Shown here: piece after piece, positions 1 to 10,773 of the stretch
Position numbering within the stretch: the stretch's first letter is position 1
How the letters are laid out: the number at the start of each line of letters is the position of its first letter
NCBI GenBank assembly: GCA_009746045.1
Contig: RPFO01000779.1
Location: 1-64,000 of the forward strand
Direction of reading: 5' to 3'
DNA from: Mesostigma viride
Taxonomy: Eukaryota > Streptophyta > Mesostigmatophyceae > Mesostigmatales > Mesostigmataceae
Length of the DNA: 64,000 bases
Notes under the pieces: model-generated
Seen by the model: only the letters and a program-made list of their open reading frames with translations
Database searches by the model: none
What the model was told of the DNA's origin: nothing
Translations under genes and position numbers: made by a program

Positions 1-1202
1 CTCCCCTCCCTCCGTCCGGTCTCCTCTTCCCTTCCCTCCTCCCTCTCCGCTTACGCCCTCCCTCTTCCCTTTCTTCTTTTCCCTCATCCCTTTTTTTTTT
101 TTTTTTCTCCTATCCCTCTTCCCTCTCCCTCTCCTCTCCCTCTCCCTCTCCCTTCTCCCTCTCCCTCTCCCTCTCCCTTCCCTCCCTCTCCCTCTCCCTC
201 TCCCTTCTCCCCTCTCCATCTCCCTCTCCCTCTCCCTCTCCTCTCCCTCTCCCTCTCCCCTTCCCTCTCCCCTCTCTCCCTCTTCCCTCTCCCTCTCCCT
301 TCTCCTCCCCTCTCCAAAAAAACAAAACCAAATACTCCCTTCAACACCTCTCCCTAACAACAAATAAACACACTACAACAACCTAAACAAAAAATATCGA
401 ATAACAACTTAACCCTTCTCCCTTCTCCCTTCCCTCTCCCTCTCCCTCTCCCTCTTGTTCTCCCTCTCTCCCTCTCCCTCTCCCCTCTCCCTCTTCCCCC
501 CTCTCCCCTCTCCCCTCCTCTTCCCTCTTCCCATCTCCTCCCTCTCCCTTCCCTCTCCTCTCCTCTCCGTCTCCCTCTCCCTCTCCCTCTCCCTCCTCCC
601 TTTACGCCCTCCTCTCCCGTCTCCCCTCTCTCCCCCTCTTCCCTCTCCTCTCTCCCTCTCCCTCTCCCTCTCCCTCTCCCCTCTCCCTCTCCCTCCCTCC
701 TCCCTCTCCTTCTCCCTCTCCTCTCCCTCCCTCTCCGCTCTCCAACTCTCCCTTCTCCCTCCTCCTCTCCCCCCTCTCCCTCTCGACCCTCTCCCCTTCT
801 CCTCTCCCCCTCTCCCTTCCCTCTCCCTCTCCCTCTCCTCTCCTCTCCCTCCTTCCCTCTCCCTCGCCCTCTCACCTCCTTCCATCTTCTTCCCTTCTTC
901 CCTCCCTCTCCCTCTCCCCTCTCCCTCTCCCTCTCCCTCTCCTTTCCCTCTCCCTCTCCTCTCCCCTCTCCCTTCTCTCCCTCTCCTCCCCTCTCCCTCT
1001 CCCTCTCCCTCCCTCTCCCTCTCCCCTCTCGCCTTCCCTCTCCCCTCTCCCTCTCCCTCTCCTCTCCCTCTCCCTTCCCTCTCCCCTCTCCCTCTCCCTG
1101 TCTCCCCTCTCCTCTCCCTCTCCCTCCCCTCCCTCCCCTCCCTCCCCTCCTCCTACCCTCCCCCCCTCCCCCTCCCCCTCCCTCGCCCTCCCCTCGCCTC
1201 CC

Positions 1203-1242
<40 letters not shown>

Positions 1243-1274
1243 CTCTCTCTTCTCTCCTCTCTCTCTCTGCTCTC

Positions 1275-1323
<49 letters not shown>

Positions 1324-1410
1324 TTCCTCTCTCTCCCTCTTCCCCCGCTCTCTCCTCTCCCTCCCTCTCTCTCTCCCTCTCTCTCCCTTCCCTCTTACCC
1401 CCCCCCCCTT
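1..1410. repeat. Polypyrimidine low-complexity tract
   Basis: The plus strand is almost pure C and T, built from degenerate CCCTCT-type hexamers, turning to (CT)n near 1207-1320. It is broken only by an A/C-rich segment at about 316-412. All long Ser/Pro/Leu or Arg/Glu/Gly reading frames here are products of the repeat and are not genes. The unit is CCCTCT, not the plant telomere unit CCCTAAA, so a telomere is not claimed. Confidence 0.9.
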
Positions 1411-1463
1411 TTACAAAACACCATAATTCTGCCTAACGTCACTCTTCCTGGACCGTGTGATAA

Positions 1464-1870
1464 GTTTACGCCCGCCGTCGTTTTCTTGTCTTACTGGAGA
1501 GCACATGACCAACATGGTTGTGGTAGTTACGCCCGCCGTCGTTTCTTCTTGCCTTGTTCGAGTCGAAATATATCTCGGGAAAGATGCACCCCCGTCAGTT
1601 AACTTGTTCATCTTGTAAGCTCAATCTTTCCATGATAGTTACGCCCGCCGTCGTTTCTTTGCATCTTCGATGTCGAAGTGTGTCGTGAAAGTTGCATCCC
1701 CGTCAGCTTCTTGTAAGATCAAGTTTCATGATATAGTACGCCCGCCGTCGTTTTCTTTTTTATTTCGATGTCGAAGAATATGTCGTGAAAGTTGCAGCGC
1801 GTCGTGTCCATGTTGATCCTTGTGACTATCAAAGTTTCCCATGATAGTTTACGCCCGGCCGTCGTTTTCG
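1464..1870. repeat. Five degenerate tandem units carrying the GTTACGCCC motif
   Basis: The motif GTTACGCCCGCCGTCGTTTC recurs at about 1464, 1526, 1638, 1737 and 1847. The last four sit in degenerate units of about 100-112 bp that also share a segment reading TCGATGTCGAA and GTGAAAGTTGCA. The units precede the first reading frame of the cluster. They look like leader or spacer DNA with an amplified regulatory or structural motif. Confidence 0.75.
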
Positions 1871-1911
1871 TTGCTCTCGTTCGTTTAAAATATCTAATGA
1901 AAGTTTTTACC

Positions 1912-2217
1912 ATGTCACCTAAAACAAATTACTTTAAATCTGCACCCGTTAAACCACACCCCCCTCGAAATGACTCCATGGTTGCAGAACAAATGTCAGA
2001 AGAAGAACAAAAAAAATGCTTCGGAAACCACAAGCGCAAAAGGAAAGCCGATGACAATTTAGAGACCCTCTCGGAGGATGTGCCGGAGTTGGTTTCTTCG
2101 GATGACGAGTTTGAATACTCAAAAACATCAGGGGGACAAGTTCTTGAGAAAGCATGGAAGGTGTTTGTGACAAACGCGTTTGTGGAATGGATAAAAAAAA
2201 ACTATTCCGAGGAATAG
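1912..2217 (+). CDS. Small charged protein, unknown function
   Basis: A 101-residue reading frame from ATG 1912 (context ACCATGTCA); an in-frame ATG at 1897 would add five residues. The protein has a Lys/Arg patch (KRKRK) that could be a nuclear localisation signal, followed by an acidic stretch (SSDDEFEYS) and a C-terminus rich in Trp, Lys and Glu. It resembles no family I recognise. An A/T-rich 3' flank with AATAA sequences follows at 2225-2250 before the next gene. It is the first of a run of plus-strand reading frames sharing the same spacer motif. It could be an exon or remnant rather than a complete gene. Confidence 0.45.
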   Translation: MSPKTNYFKSAPVKPHPPRNDSMVAEQMSEEEQKKCFGNHKRKRKADDNLETLSEDVPELVSSDDEFEYSKTSGGQVLEKAWKVFVTNAFVEWIKKNYSEE

Positions 2218-2285
2218 TAACTTGTTATTATAAAATAATAAATTAATGTTTATGAATTTTTTTGTTCGTTTTTTCCCTGAAAAAG

Positions 2286-3041
2286 ATGGAGTCCGAGATC
2301 GTGAATGAAGTCTACGGAAGCGTCCTTCAAAACGTTTTCAAACAAGTTCGCTTTCTGTCGCGTGTCATATTCGAGGAAGTTCGAGTCGCGCAGGAGAGGA
2401 CAGGCCGCCACTTGGCCGTTTTATTGGCGTTTGATTCGTTCAGCCAAATGGAGAGAATTATGTACGCCCAGCTAGCTGATATGAACTTCTGTATTCAAGA
2501 GGGTTTTTTCAGACCACAGATGGATCTAAGAGTGCCCATAGACCCAAGGACGGAGTTCCGCCTTTTGGTGTCGTTCATTACAAAGGGGCCAAAGATAGAG
2601 TTGGGGGAAGAGGAAGGGGCTCAGCTTGGGTGCACCTACGGGCGCGCATTTTACCCGAATGTTACGCATTCTCTGCGCGTGAGGGCTGATGCATGTGTAG
2701 GGGCAGTACCCCTCAACATGAACTTTTTCTTGCTCTCTGACCCGATCGTGAGGGATGGGGATCGCATGCGTAGTACGCGAAAGTGCTCCAAGGAGGGGTG
2801 TGGGTGCGAAACAGGACCTCATATCAAGTGGTGTAGAGGATGTAGGGATGCCAGATATTGCAGTGAGGAGTGCCAGCGTGCGGACTGGAGTAGGCATAAG
2901 GATAGATGCGAACGTCTGAGGCAAGCGAGGGAGGTGCTGGCAGGGGTGAAGTGGGGGGTTAACGTGACGACGATACTGGATAAAACTATGGGGTCTGATG
3001 TCGACTTCTCCTTCAACTTCCACGACGGCTCTGCCTCTTAG
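2286..3041 (+). CDS. MYND-type zinc finger protein
   Basis: A 251-residue protein starting at ATG 2286, directly after AAAAAG. Residues about 167-208 form a MYND finger: cysteines near 167 and 172-174, then WC-x2-C-x5-YC-x3-CQ-x3-W-x2-HK-x2-C. The spacing matches the treble-clef MYND fold used for protein-protein contacts in chromatin and signalling proteins. The first 165 residues (with a conserved-looking region around LLAFDSFSQMERIMYAQL) match nothing I recognise, and no SET or ankyrin part is visible. It ends in TAG with an A/T-rich 3' flank. It lies in a same-strand cluster of short genes. The family assignment is firm; the biological role is unknown. Confidence 0.75.
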   Translation: MESEIVNEVYGSVLQNVFKQVRFLSRVIFEEVRVAQERTGRHLAVLLAFDSFSQMERIMYAQLADMNFCIQEGFFRPQMDLRVPIDPRTEFRLLVSFITKGPKIELGEEEGAQLGCTYGRAFYPNVTHSLRVRADACVGAVPLNMNFFLLSDPIVRDGDRMRSTRKCSKEGCGCETGPHIKWCRGCRDARYCSEECQRADWSRHKDRCERLRQAREVLAGVKWGVNVTTILDKTMGSDVDFSFNFHDGSAS

Positions 3042-3142
3042 AAAAACTTGAAATGTAGAGTAATAACTTGTTTATATGATGTTATATTTAATGTTTAATG
3101 TTTAATGTTTATAACGTATCATTTTCCTCCTACGCGCAGGAA

Positions 3143-3343
3143 ATGGTGGAGGTTAAGGAGAGTTTGGCCAAAAGGCAAAGGACCGACACACTTCGACATA
3201 ATGGAAGGAGTCTTCCATTGTACATCAAAAAAATAGTCGAGGATTACTGGCTCGCTTCCGACTCGACTCCTCGTCCGAGTCCGGTGATACCGGACAGTGT
3301 CAAAGTCTGGAAGGTTTCAGCACATCAATCGCACATTGAATAG
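3143..3343 (+). CDS. Small unknown reading frame
   Basis: A 66-residue frame from ATG 3143, which lies four bases after a TTTTCCTCCTACGCGCAG sequence that looks like a splice acceptor. The protein is basic at the N-terminus (KRQRTD) and has a segment SLPLYIKKIVEDYW. No family is recognised. The 3' flank contains one copy of the 20-bp motif (3377) and AATAAA-like sequences at about 3422-3440. It may be a short gene or an exon; confidence is modest because of its length. Confidence 0.35.
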   Translation: MVEVKESLAKRQRTDTLRHNGRSLPLYIKKIVEDYWLASDSTPRPSPVIPDSVKVWKVSAHQSHIE

Positions 3344-3507
3344 ATAATGTTTTATCGCCATATTGCTGTTCGACAAGTTGCGCCTTGGGGCGTTTCTTTG
3401 CGCCAAATTTAAACCTTCGTATTAATAAACAAGTACAATAAAAAAATTTCAAAACGTTTTTTGAATTTTATTTTCCGGGGCCGGTATGTTATCGTAACTT
3501 GTCGCAG

Positions 3508-4374
3508 ATGTCCGGTTCGACGGAAGATTCGTCCGATTCGTCTAGTCACCTCCTGATGGAGGATTGGCAACGACTTCAACAACACCAAGCGGTTGCCACT
3601 GTCATTCAGAGTGTTGCTCGCTCAATAGGGGCGCCGCGCAAGTGTGATGTGTCCACTTGCAAGAAAACCGCTCTCGGATTTGACTTGTATTGCCGAAAGC
3701 ACGAAGAACATTCTCGTCACATCGAAAATGCCCTCAGTCGCGGACTTGGAATGGCGGGCGCCCTCGGACCTGGATTGGCGGGGGGGGCCCTGCGACTTCG
3801 CCTGGACATGACTGTCGGAGAGGTCGTGGGTGTAAATTTTGATTTCACCAGGGGAGACGAGTACTTCCTTGAAGATTGGATAGTCAAAGACTCCGCGACA
3901 GGTGCGGACTTGGCAAAGGGAGGCTACGTTGCCGGCGCCCAAGAAAATGGTTGGAGTAGCTTGAGATGCTTTTTGATGACGACACCTTTTGCCGACTCGC
4001 GTGACACGGATGTAAGCGAACTTTATCGGCGTATGTGTTTTGCACTCGCCGACATTCCGCTGATAACTCAACGAGAGTTCGATTTTCGCGTGGAAACAAA
4101 AGCCAAAGCGATTGTATCCGGCGTGAAGGCGATTGTGGAGGAGGAGCAGGATTCTCTGTGTGCAGAGTATTTGGAGAGAGTGGCCCCGATGAAGACGAGG
4201 AGGTCCGAAATCTATCCTGACACCGGCAACAAGGAGGCAAAGTTGGTGGCCGCCAAAGAAGAGATGTTCGCTCGTGTCGATGAAATGGCGGCGAAAGAGG
4301 TTCCGAGAGTTCGCTCGATCGGTTGTTGCAAAACCTGCAGAGAGTGGAACGAGTCGCGGGACAGTCTATATTGA
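3508..4374 (+). CDS. Unknown protein with C-x4-C-x10-C-x2-H module
   Basis: A 288-residue protein starting at ATG 3508, which directly follows GTATGTTATCGTAACTTGTCGCAG. Near the N-terminus Cys46, Cys51, Cys62 and His65 form a C-x4-C-x10-C-x2-H pattern, with the same spacing as in the next gene (Cys29, Cys34, Cys45, His48). The N-terminus is Ser/Asp-rich (STEDSSDSSSH) and the C-terminus has a further Cys pair (CCKTC). The central part is not recognised. Short Cys/His modules of this kind occur in DNA-binding proteins, so nucleic-acid binding is an inference only. The gene is followed by two copies of the 20-bp motif (4380, 4520) and an A/T-rich spacer. Confidence 0.6.
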   Translation: MSGSTEDSSDSSSHLLMEDWQRLQQHQAVATVIQSVARSIGAPRKCDVSTCKKTALGFDLYCRKHEEHSRHIENALSRGLGMAGALGPGLAGGALRLRLDMTVGEVVGVNFDFTRGDEYFLEDWIVKDSATGADLAKGGYVAGAQENGWSSLRCFLMTTPFADSRDTDVSELYRRMCFALADIPLITQREFDFRVETKAKAIVSGVKAIVEEEQDSLCAEYLERVAPMKTRRSEIYPDTGNKEAKLVAAKEEMFARVDEMAAKEVPRVRSIGCCKTCREWNESRDSLY

Positions 4375-4654
4375 TATGAGTTGCGCCCGCCGGCGTTTCT
4401 CTGGTCTTGAATGCCCCCCCTCTACATACACATTATATTGTCTGGACATTCGTATGTAGTGACAATCGTAGTCGATGTGATTGCCATTCGTTTGTACGTA
4501 GAAAGTGGTTGTTGAGGAAGTTGCGCCCCAGGGCGTTTCTTTGTTGCATTTTCTTCAAATTTTAGCTCGCATAAATAGATGAAGATGACTTAATAAATGC
4601 CAGTTTTTTTTAATAATATAAACTACTCGCGGCCGGTATGTTCTGGTTTCGCAG

Positions 4655-5389
4655 ATGTCCAGTCTGACGGTCGACATAAGGGGACGTCCATATCAGGACG
4701 CTGTTTTCCGGATTTTTGAGAAGGATCCCGAAAAGAAGTGCCGGGATAGGAAATGTAAAAAGCTGTCAATTACCGACATGGGTCTGTGTGGGGAACACAT
4801 CGTAGCTTTTGGAAAGGACATGATTTCCCGTCATTTGCAACAATACGTTGACAACAATTGTGTGGGAGGGGCGCAGATGGACGTCCTTCTTGAGGATGGA
4901 GTGGACGGAGCCAAAAGGGCTGTAATTCGGCTGTCGGAAATGGATGATGACAAAGAGGACGTGAACATTCGCCTTAAGAGGCACGACGATAACACGGCCG
5001 ATTGTGTGTTTGGGTCTCGAGGAGTGGCGGATGAGAGGCAGGTCTTCCATGATGCCGCGGAGAAGGTGGTGGAATGGATGATGGGTTGGTCAAATCTTGA
5101 CGTTCGCATATTCAACCGTCTGACGTCTGATTTCCTTCTCCGGGGAAGTTTCAAGATGGTTGACCGTGCAAGGCAGTCCAGGAACCAGGTATCCGTTTCC
5201 ATGGCCAGTCCGATCGCACGCATGATTGAGGGGGGCCCTCTTCCGCGCAACCTTGCCTCGAGATTTCGAAAATACCGTGAAGGGCTCGACCGAAAATCAG
5301 CAGCGATTTCCCATTCGCGAACCACTTATGGGTCGACGGAGGTGGTAACGGAATTTTTTTGCATTTCCTTGCCAATTGATTCTTTATGA
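4655..5389 (+). CDS. Unknown protein, paralogue-like zinc module
   Basis: A 244-residue protein from ATG 4655. The start follows GGCCGGTATGTTCTGGTTTCGCAG, nearly the same box as the preceding gene, and both proteins begin Met-Ser. Cys29, Cys34, Cys45 and His48 give the same C-x4-C-x10-C-x2-H spacing as in 3508-4374, including CKK after the second Cys. Outside this module the two proteins show little similarity. The rest has an acidic stretch (SEMDDDKED) and a basic C-terminal half. A GAG|GTGGTA at 5341/5342 is in phase with the next exon start, so splicing into the downstream gene cannot be excluded. Two motif copies (5430, 5543) follow the stop. Confidence 0.55.
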   Translation: MSSLTVDIRGRPYQDAVFRIFEKDPEKKCRDRKCKKLSITDMGLCGEHIVAFGKDMISRHLQQYVDNNCVGGAQMDVLLEDGVDGAKRAVIRLSEMDDDKEDVNIRLKRHDDNTADCVFGSRGVADERQVFHDAAEKVVEWMMGWSNLDVRIFNRLTSDFLLRGSFKMVDRARQSRNQVSVSMASPIARMIEGGPLPRNLASRFRKYREGLDRKSAAISHSRTTYGSTEVVTEFFCISLPIDSL

Positions 5390-5611
5390 GGGACATAGAG
5401 TTGTTTGTATAGAGAGTGAATTGACGAAAGTTGCGACGGCGGTCGCATCTTTTAGTGCGTCGTTCTCTTGTTATGAATCTCTGTTCATTCTGAATTATAA
5501 CGTTGTTTGTACCTTGACATAATGATGCATTTTTTGTATTGAGTTGCGACGTGGGGCGCATCTTCCTGCTGACTCGTATGTTTTTTCCAATTTTTTTGTT
5601 TTGTGTTGCAG

Positions 5612-8600
5612 ATGGAAAAGGGCGGCCCTACATCGCAGGTGGTCGGCGACTCTCCCCCTAGGGGGGAAGGGTCAGAAGGGCAACCAGTTCAGGCCCAAGG
5701 CGCCTCCCCACAACAGCCTCCTCACAAGCGTGCAAGGGAGGGCACGCCGCCCCCAATGGTGGAATCTGGTGTCAGCTTTGCCGCGGTCACTGGGAAGGAT
5801 GAGTACCACGGTGGTCTTGAGATGGTGGACGATCCGGTTAAGCGGATTCAGATTGAGCGGTTTGAGCGACTCGCGAATGGCACTCGTGAACAGCAATTCG
5901 CGCTGTACCAAGACATCCTTAATGACAAACCTGAAGTCGCCAAGGTGCCTTATACCTCCAAGCGCACATTCATGCCTCGTTTCGAAACCCTGCTCCAGCA
6001 GGAGCTAAGGTTGCGTCGGTTGGCTCAGAATGCGCCAGAGACAGTAGCCGCCGCGCCCTCCCATGCCGCGCCTGCCGCAGTAGCCCAAAAGAGGGGGGAG
6101 AGTGTGCACGAGTCGGCCGCAGTGCCCTCAACCGCAAGGGATCCCCCCGCGACTTCCAAGCCGGTCGCGACGGGCGATATGCCCCCGCCGCGGCAGAGGG
6201 GAAGGGGGAAGGGGGTCGATGGAGGGGAAGTCCTCGATGTTTTCGATATGACGCTGGGCAATTTGGAAGGTGGCGGGCCGATCTTCGTAAGTCTCCGCCC
6301 ATTAAATTGATGTCGTGAAATACAATACGCATTTTTTTGCAATATTCGCCAGACATGTCATTTCCGACAACTAAGCGGATTTTTACTTTCCGTTGAAATG
6401 TTCGCAGGGCCGGCAAGAGGATGTTGGTGCAAGAGAAGCCCGCTCAATGGCGGGAAGCACCCAGGTACATGAGTGCGTCAGATTCCTCTCCGGTTTACTT
6501 GTATTGAAAAGGTTTGCGTGCGTATATCCTTGTTTATTTTTGTAGTAATTTTTTTCTTGTGAATGGACAATCGCGTTTGCTATTTTTACAGGGAAGTCCG
6601 TTCGAGCAGCAAGAGGGCGGTGACAGGAGGGGAAGTGGATCTTACGGTGGTTCCACTGCAGAGGGGGGAAGGGTAAGTTACCGTTGACTTACAAATTGAA
6701 AGTTTAGGTTCGTCCTCAATTGACAGAGTTACGACGGCCGGCGTTTCTCTACACTTTTCTTACATTAAAAATCTTCCGTTGATAATGTTCTTGCAGGAAG
6801 CCGGTCGTCAGGGTGGGGCAAATCTCCAGGGAGAGGGGGCTATCGCTGTCGGTGAGCCTGTGTCAGAGGGCGCGGGTGGAAGCGACGGCGATACTGCGAA
6901 AATGACACGCTTTAAGGAGCAAGCGGATGCTTATCAACTGAAGAAGTTGGCAAAGTGGGTTGTGGCCGAGGTGAGAACGGAAACAGCCCCACCTGAGGTA
7001 CGGAACCAGATGATGACTCTCCATCAAGTCGCTGAGTTGATCGTGAAGAATGCGTGCGCGCCCGATGGCGCCACACAGCCTGAGGAGATCCCGAGCGCCA
7101 AGGCCTTGATAAAGTGGATGGAGGAGAACCTGTTCGAGGGCAAAGGGAAGGAGAGGAAGTGTAAACTGAAGACGGTGACGATGGCGGACGCCAAGACTCT
7201 GATCAAGATGTTGAAGGAACACGATGCCCGCCGGGACAAGTCTCCGAAGATCGCGAAGGGGTCGAAGAAAGCGGCTGAAGCAGCAGCGGTTGAGGGGAAT
7301 GAGGTAAGTCTACCTCTGTTGTGAGGGGGGCTTTGTTCTTGAGGTCCAGGTTTCATGTAGGTTGCGACGGCCGGCGTTTCTCAAGTGTGACACTTACTTC
7401 CTTTTGACTAACACTTACTTCCTTTCCTGATTTCGCATCGTTGAGGGAAATGAGCCAAGTGTACCTCTGTTGTGAGGGGGGCTCTGATCTTGAGGTTTAG
7501 GTTTCATCTAGGTTGCGACGGCCGGCGTTTCTCAAGTGTGACATTTACTTTATTCCTTTCGGTTATGCTTTCCTGATTTTTTCATATCATTGTTAAGGGG
7601 AACGAGGTAAGTATACCTCTGTCGTGAGGGGGGCTTTGATGTTGAGGTTCAGGTTTCATGTAGGTTGCGACGGCCGGCGTTTCTCAATCGGCATTTACTT
7701 TATTCCTTTTGGTTATGCTTTCCTGATTTTTTCGCATCAACGCAGTACGTGCAGGCCGAGAGGGCGACCCACGCGGCCATCCTGTACTCAATCAGCCTCG
7801 ACCAGCACGCGCGCCGCGAGAACATGAAAATAGATAGTACGTGGACTGCTGCCGTCGACGAACACCAGAAGGGACTCTCCGAAGCACTTGCGACCTACAA
7901 GGGGAAGGCGCTGAAGGGAAAGGGGAAAGGAAAGGAGGTGGAGGTTGCGGATGCTCCCGTGTCTCTGCTTGAGAAATGGGAGAAGTCCCCGGTGTCGCAG
8001 GATGATGATGACATCCTGGATGTGAACGATGAGATCGCGAAGGGCAAACGGTTGCGGAAGCAGCTTGCCGTTCAGCCTCGGGACCTCGATGAGATGTCCA
8101 AAGCCTTGGTGCATCGAAATCGGGTGTGGACAAGGAACCTGTTCGTGGGGCCTCAGAAGCTCCTCGCACGAGACTTGCATCTGTCTAGAGCCGAGCAGAA
8201 CGCCACCATTTTTGCAAACTCGGAGTCCGACTACGGCCACGACAAGCTGGTGATTCCTGTGTGGCGGTACTCGTTCCAGTTTTTGGCTGACCGGTGCCCC
8301 AACAGTTTTCATGACTGGATGAAAAAGGAAGGCACCCAGCGTCAGCTCGCGCAACTCTTCGGGGAGATGGGGGGGCACGGACAATGAAGGCTGGCTACGC
8401 TCGCGCAATGACTGACAAAGAGATTGATATCTACCTGCGAACGAGCTCGGCCAAGGGAATGGCCGAAGCTGCTTCCACCGCGGTTCTGACAGGACCGGCC
8501 GATATTCTGGACTCACTTAAGCCCGTGGACGTGAGAAAGGCCGCGCTTTTGGACAGTTTGTGCAAGTCCGCCTGGGAGATGGCTCCACTCGAGAAGAAGA

Positions 8601-10723
8601 CACCGTTGCCGCCAGCCATTTGCGGCTTTCTCGTGCTGGACGGGAACCACTTTACCACACTCATCAAATCGGTGAAATTCGAACTGGTCACCGACAATAT
8701 GACGGTGGACCAAAGATCTGTGTGGTACCAGGCAATGCTGAATGGTTTCATGAAGGCGGAAAAGCTCAGGGTCGTTGCGCGGGGAGGGAAGGAGCAGGAG
8801 GTCACGAAGACCGTGGCCGCGGCGAAGCTGGAGGAGTGGGCAACTGATTGGACGAATTTCGGGGGGGTGGACGTGCAGATGCTCAAGGGTGAGACCATCC
8901 TGCCGACCTGGTGGCAGATCCGTGAACAGAAGGTAAGCCAGGTTGCGACCGCCGGCGTTTCTATAAGTGGTTTTCTTGTGTTAATTTCAGTATGCCATTA
9001 GTTCGGTCAAGATGCGACCGCCGGCGTTTCTATAAGGGGTTTTCATGTTCCACCTTAGCATGCCATATTTTGGTCAAGATGCGACCGCCGGCGTTTCTGT
9101 CAGTCGTATTCTTGTTCTCAGTTGAGTTGTGCTTATTTGGGAGGACTGTCGATGTGTCTCTGCGCGTTGTTGCCCTACGGGGATGCAGGTTACCGAACAA
9201 GTCGGCAAGATGATCGAAGTTGTCAGGCAGCTCGGGAACGCCATGAACGCCGAGGACACAGCCCAAGCCAAGGCAACGTGGGGCTCAGCGCTGGGGGATG
9301 TGCACCGGGCCTACCAGGCATATGGACCCGTCAAGAGAGGGAAGGGCGTGTCTCTCCCAACTCCTCTGTACGGCAAGATCTGGGCGATTGTGAAGCCCTT
9401 TTGGCAGAAAGGAGAGCAAGCCAAGGCCGAAGGGGACGGCGCAGGCGACAAGGCAGGAGGGGCTGAAGAGACGGACAAGTGGGGGCCGGACCAGAAGAAC
9501 TTCATGCAGCGCTGGCTGTTCTGGTGTGAGGACCCTTTGAAGCCCGCTGTCGACGGCAAGCCGGCGATCGCACAGGATATCGCGGCTCGGCAAGACTTCC
9601 TTGACACGCGCCCTAAAGACAAGGCGCACGAACTGTCCATTTTCACCGCGCATCGGGAACTTGCGAGTTTCCAGTACTTCGACAGCCTGATCCAAGCGCC
9701 GATCATGTCCTGTGAGGCCCCTCCCAGCAACCTGATAAAAATAATGGAAGTCGCCAAGAATTTGATAGAGGCGGCAAAGCAATTCGCCCACATCAAGTTC
9801 CTGGAGAACCCCGAGCTGATGGCCGCTTGCAAACAACTAAACGGGACTTTCGACCCCGTATTGGTGAGGGAGCACGTGTTTGGCGTGAAGCTGAAGGGCA
9901 CCGTCGCCACGGACCTCGACAAGTTCATCGCCGACTGCCGCCTGACCAGAGACTTTTGGCGGGTGATCGTCACGGCCACGAGGGCGATCATTCTCACGCT
10001 GAGGGACCTTCCGCCGGCTAAAAGGAAAGTGGTCGACCAGAAGGACTGGAAGTTCCCGAGAGGGCTGCTCGCTTCCCACCCCCGTCATTTGTATGACGAT
10101 TTGGGGGTGAAGACCAAACATCTGCTGGGTGTGCCACAGCAGGAGGCGGCGGCGGAGGAGGAGGTGCAGGCGGCGGCTAAGGAGGAGGGGACTGCCAAGG
10201 CCAAGAGGGGGTGGTGGGACAGGCTGGAAGCCTTCACCTATTGGGACGGGGTGAAGATGGGACCCGACTGGATCGCATACAGGACAATGACATGGAAGGA
10301 AAACGAAAAAAGAAAGGATCTGGTGGTGACGAAGGTGGTGGACGAGTTGTACACGGGGTCTGAAGACCTTCCTGGGAAGCTGAAGGACCAGGCGTTTGCT
10401 GTGCTGGACCTGACAGCTGACAGCAACGAGAAGTGGAGGAACCTGCGCGAGTGGGATCAAGACTGTATTCCGGTCGACAGCCAGATACCCTTACCCTCCT
10501 CCCGTTTGAGGTATGCCGCGTGGGATGTGGTTGACCAGATCACCAAGGCCCTGTTGAAGGGACCCTCCAGAGTTCTGCTGGTGTTCGGGTTACCCGCCCA
10601 TATCCGCCGGTGGAAGCGCCTGGTCCGACTTATCAAATATCGGCTTCTTGAAGATGGGTGGCAAGACGTCGACATGGACTTTGCCGTGGTCGTGGACGAC
10701 GAAGACGACGGGGATCATCATTC

Positions 10724-10773
<50 letters not shown>

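Noticed and set aside
1..1410. Telomere or subtelomere
   Set aside because: Unit is CCCTCT with much degeneracy, not CCCTAAA, and lies at a window edge rather than a demonstrated chromosome end.
84..1426. Long Ser/Pro/Leu and Arg/Glu/Gly frames
   Set aside because: Products of polypyrimidine low-complexity DNA.
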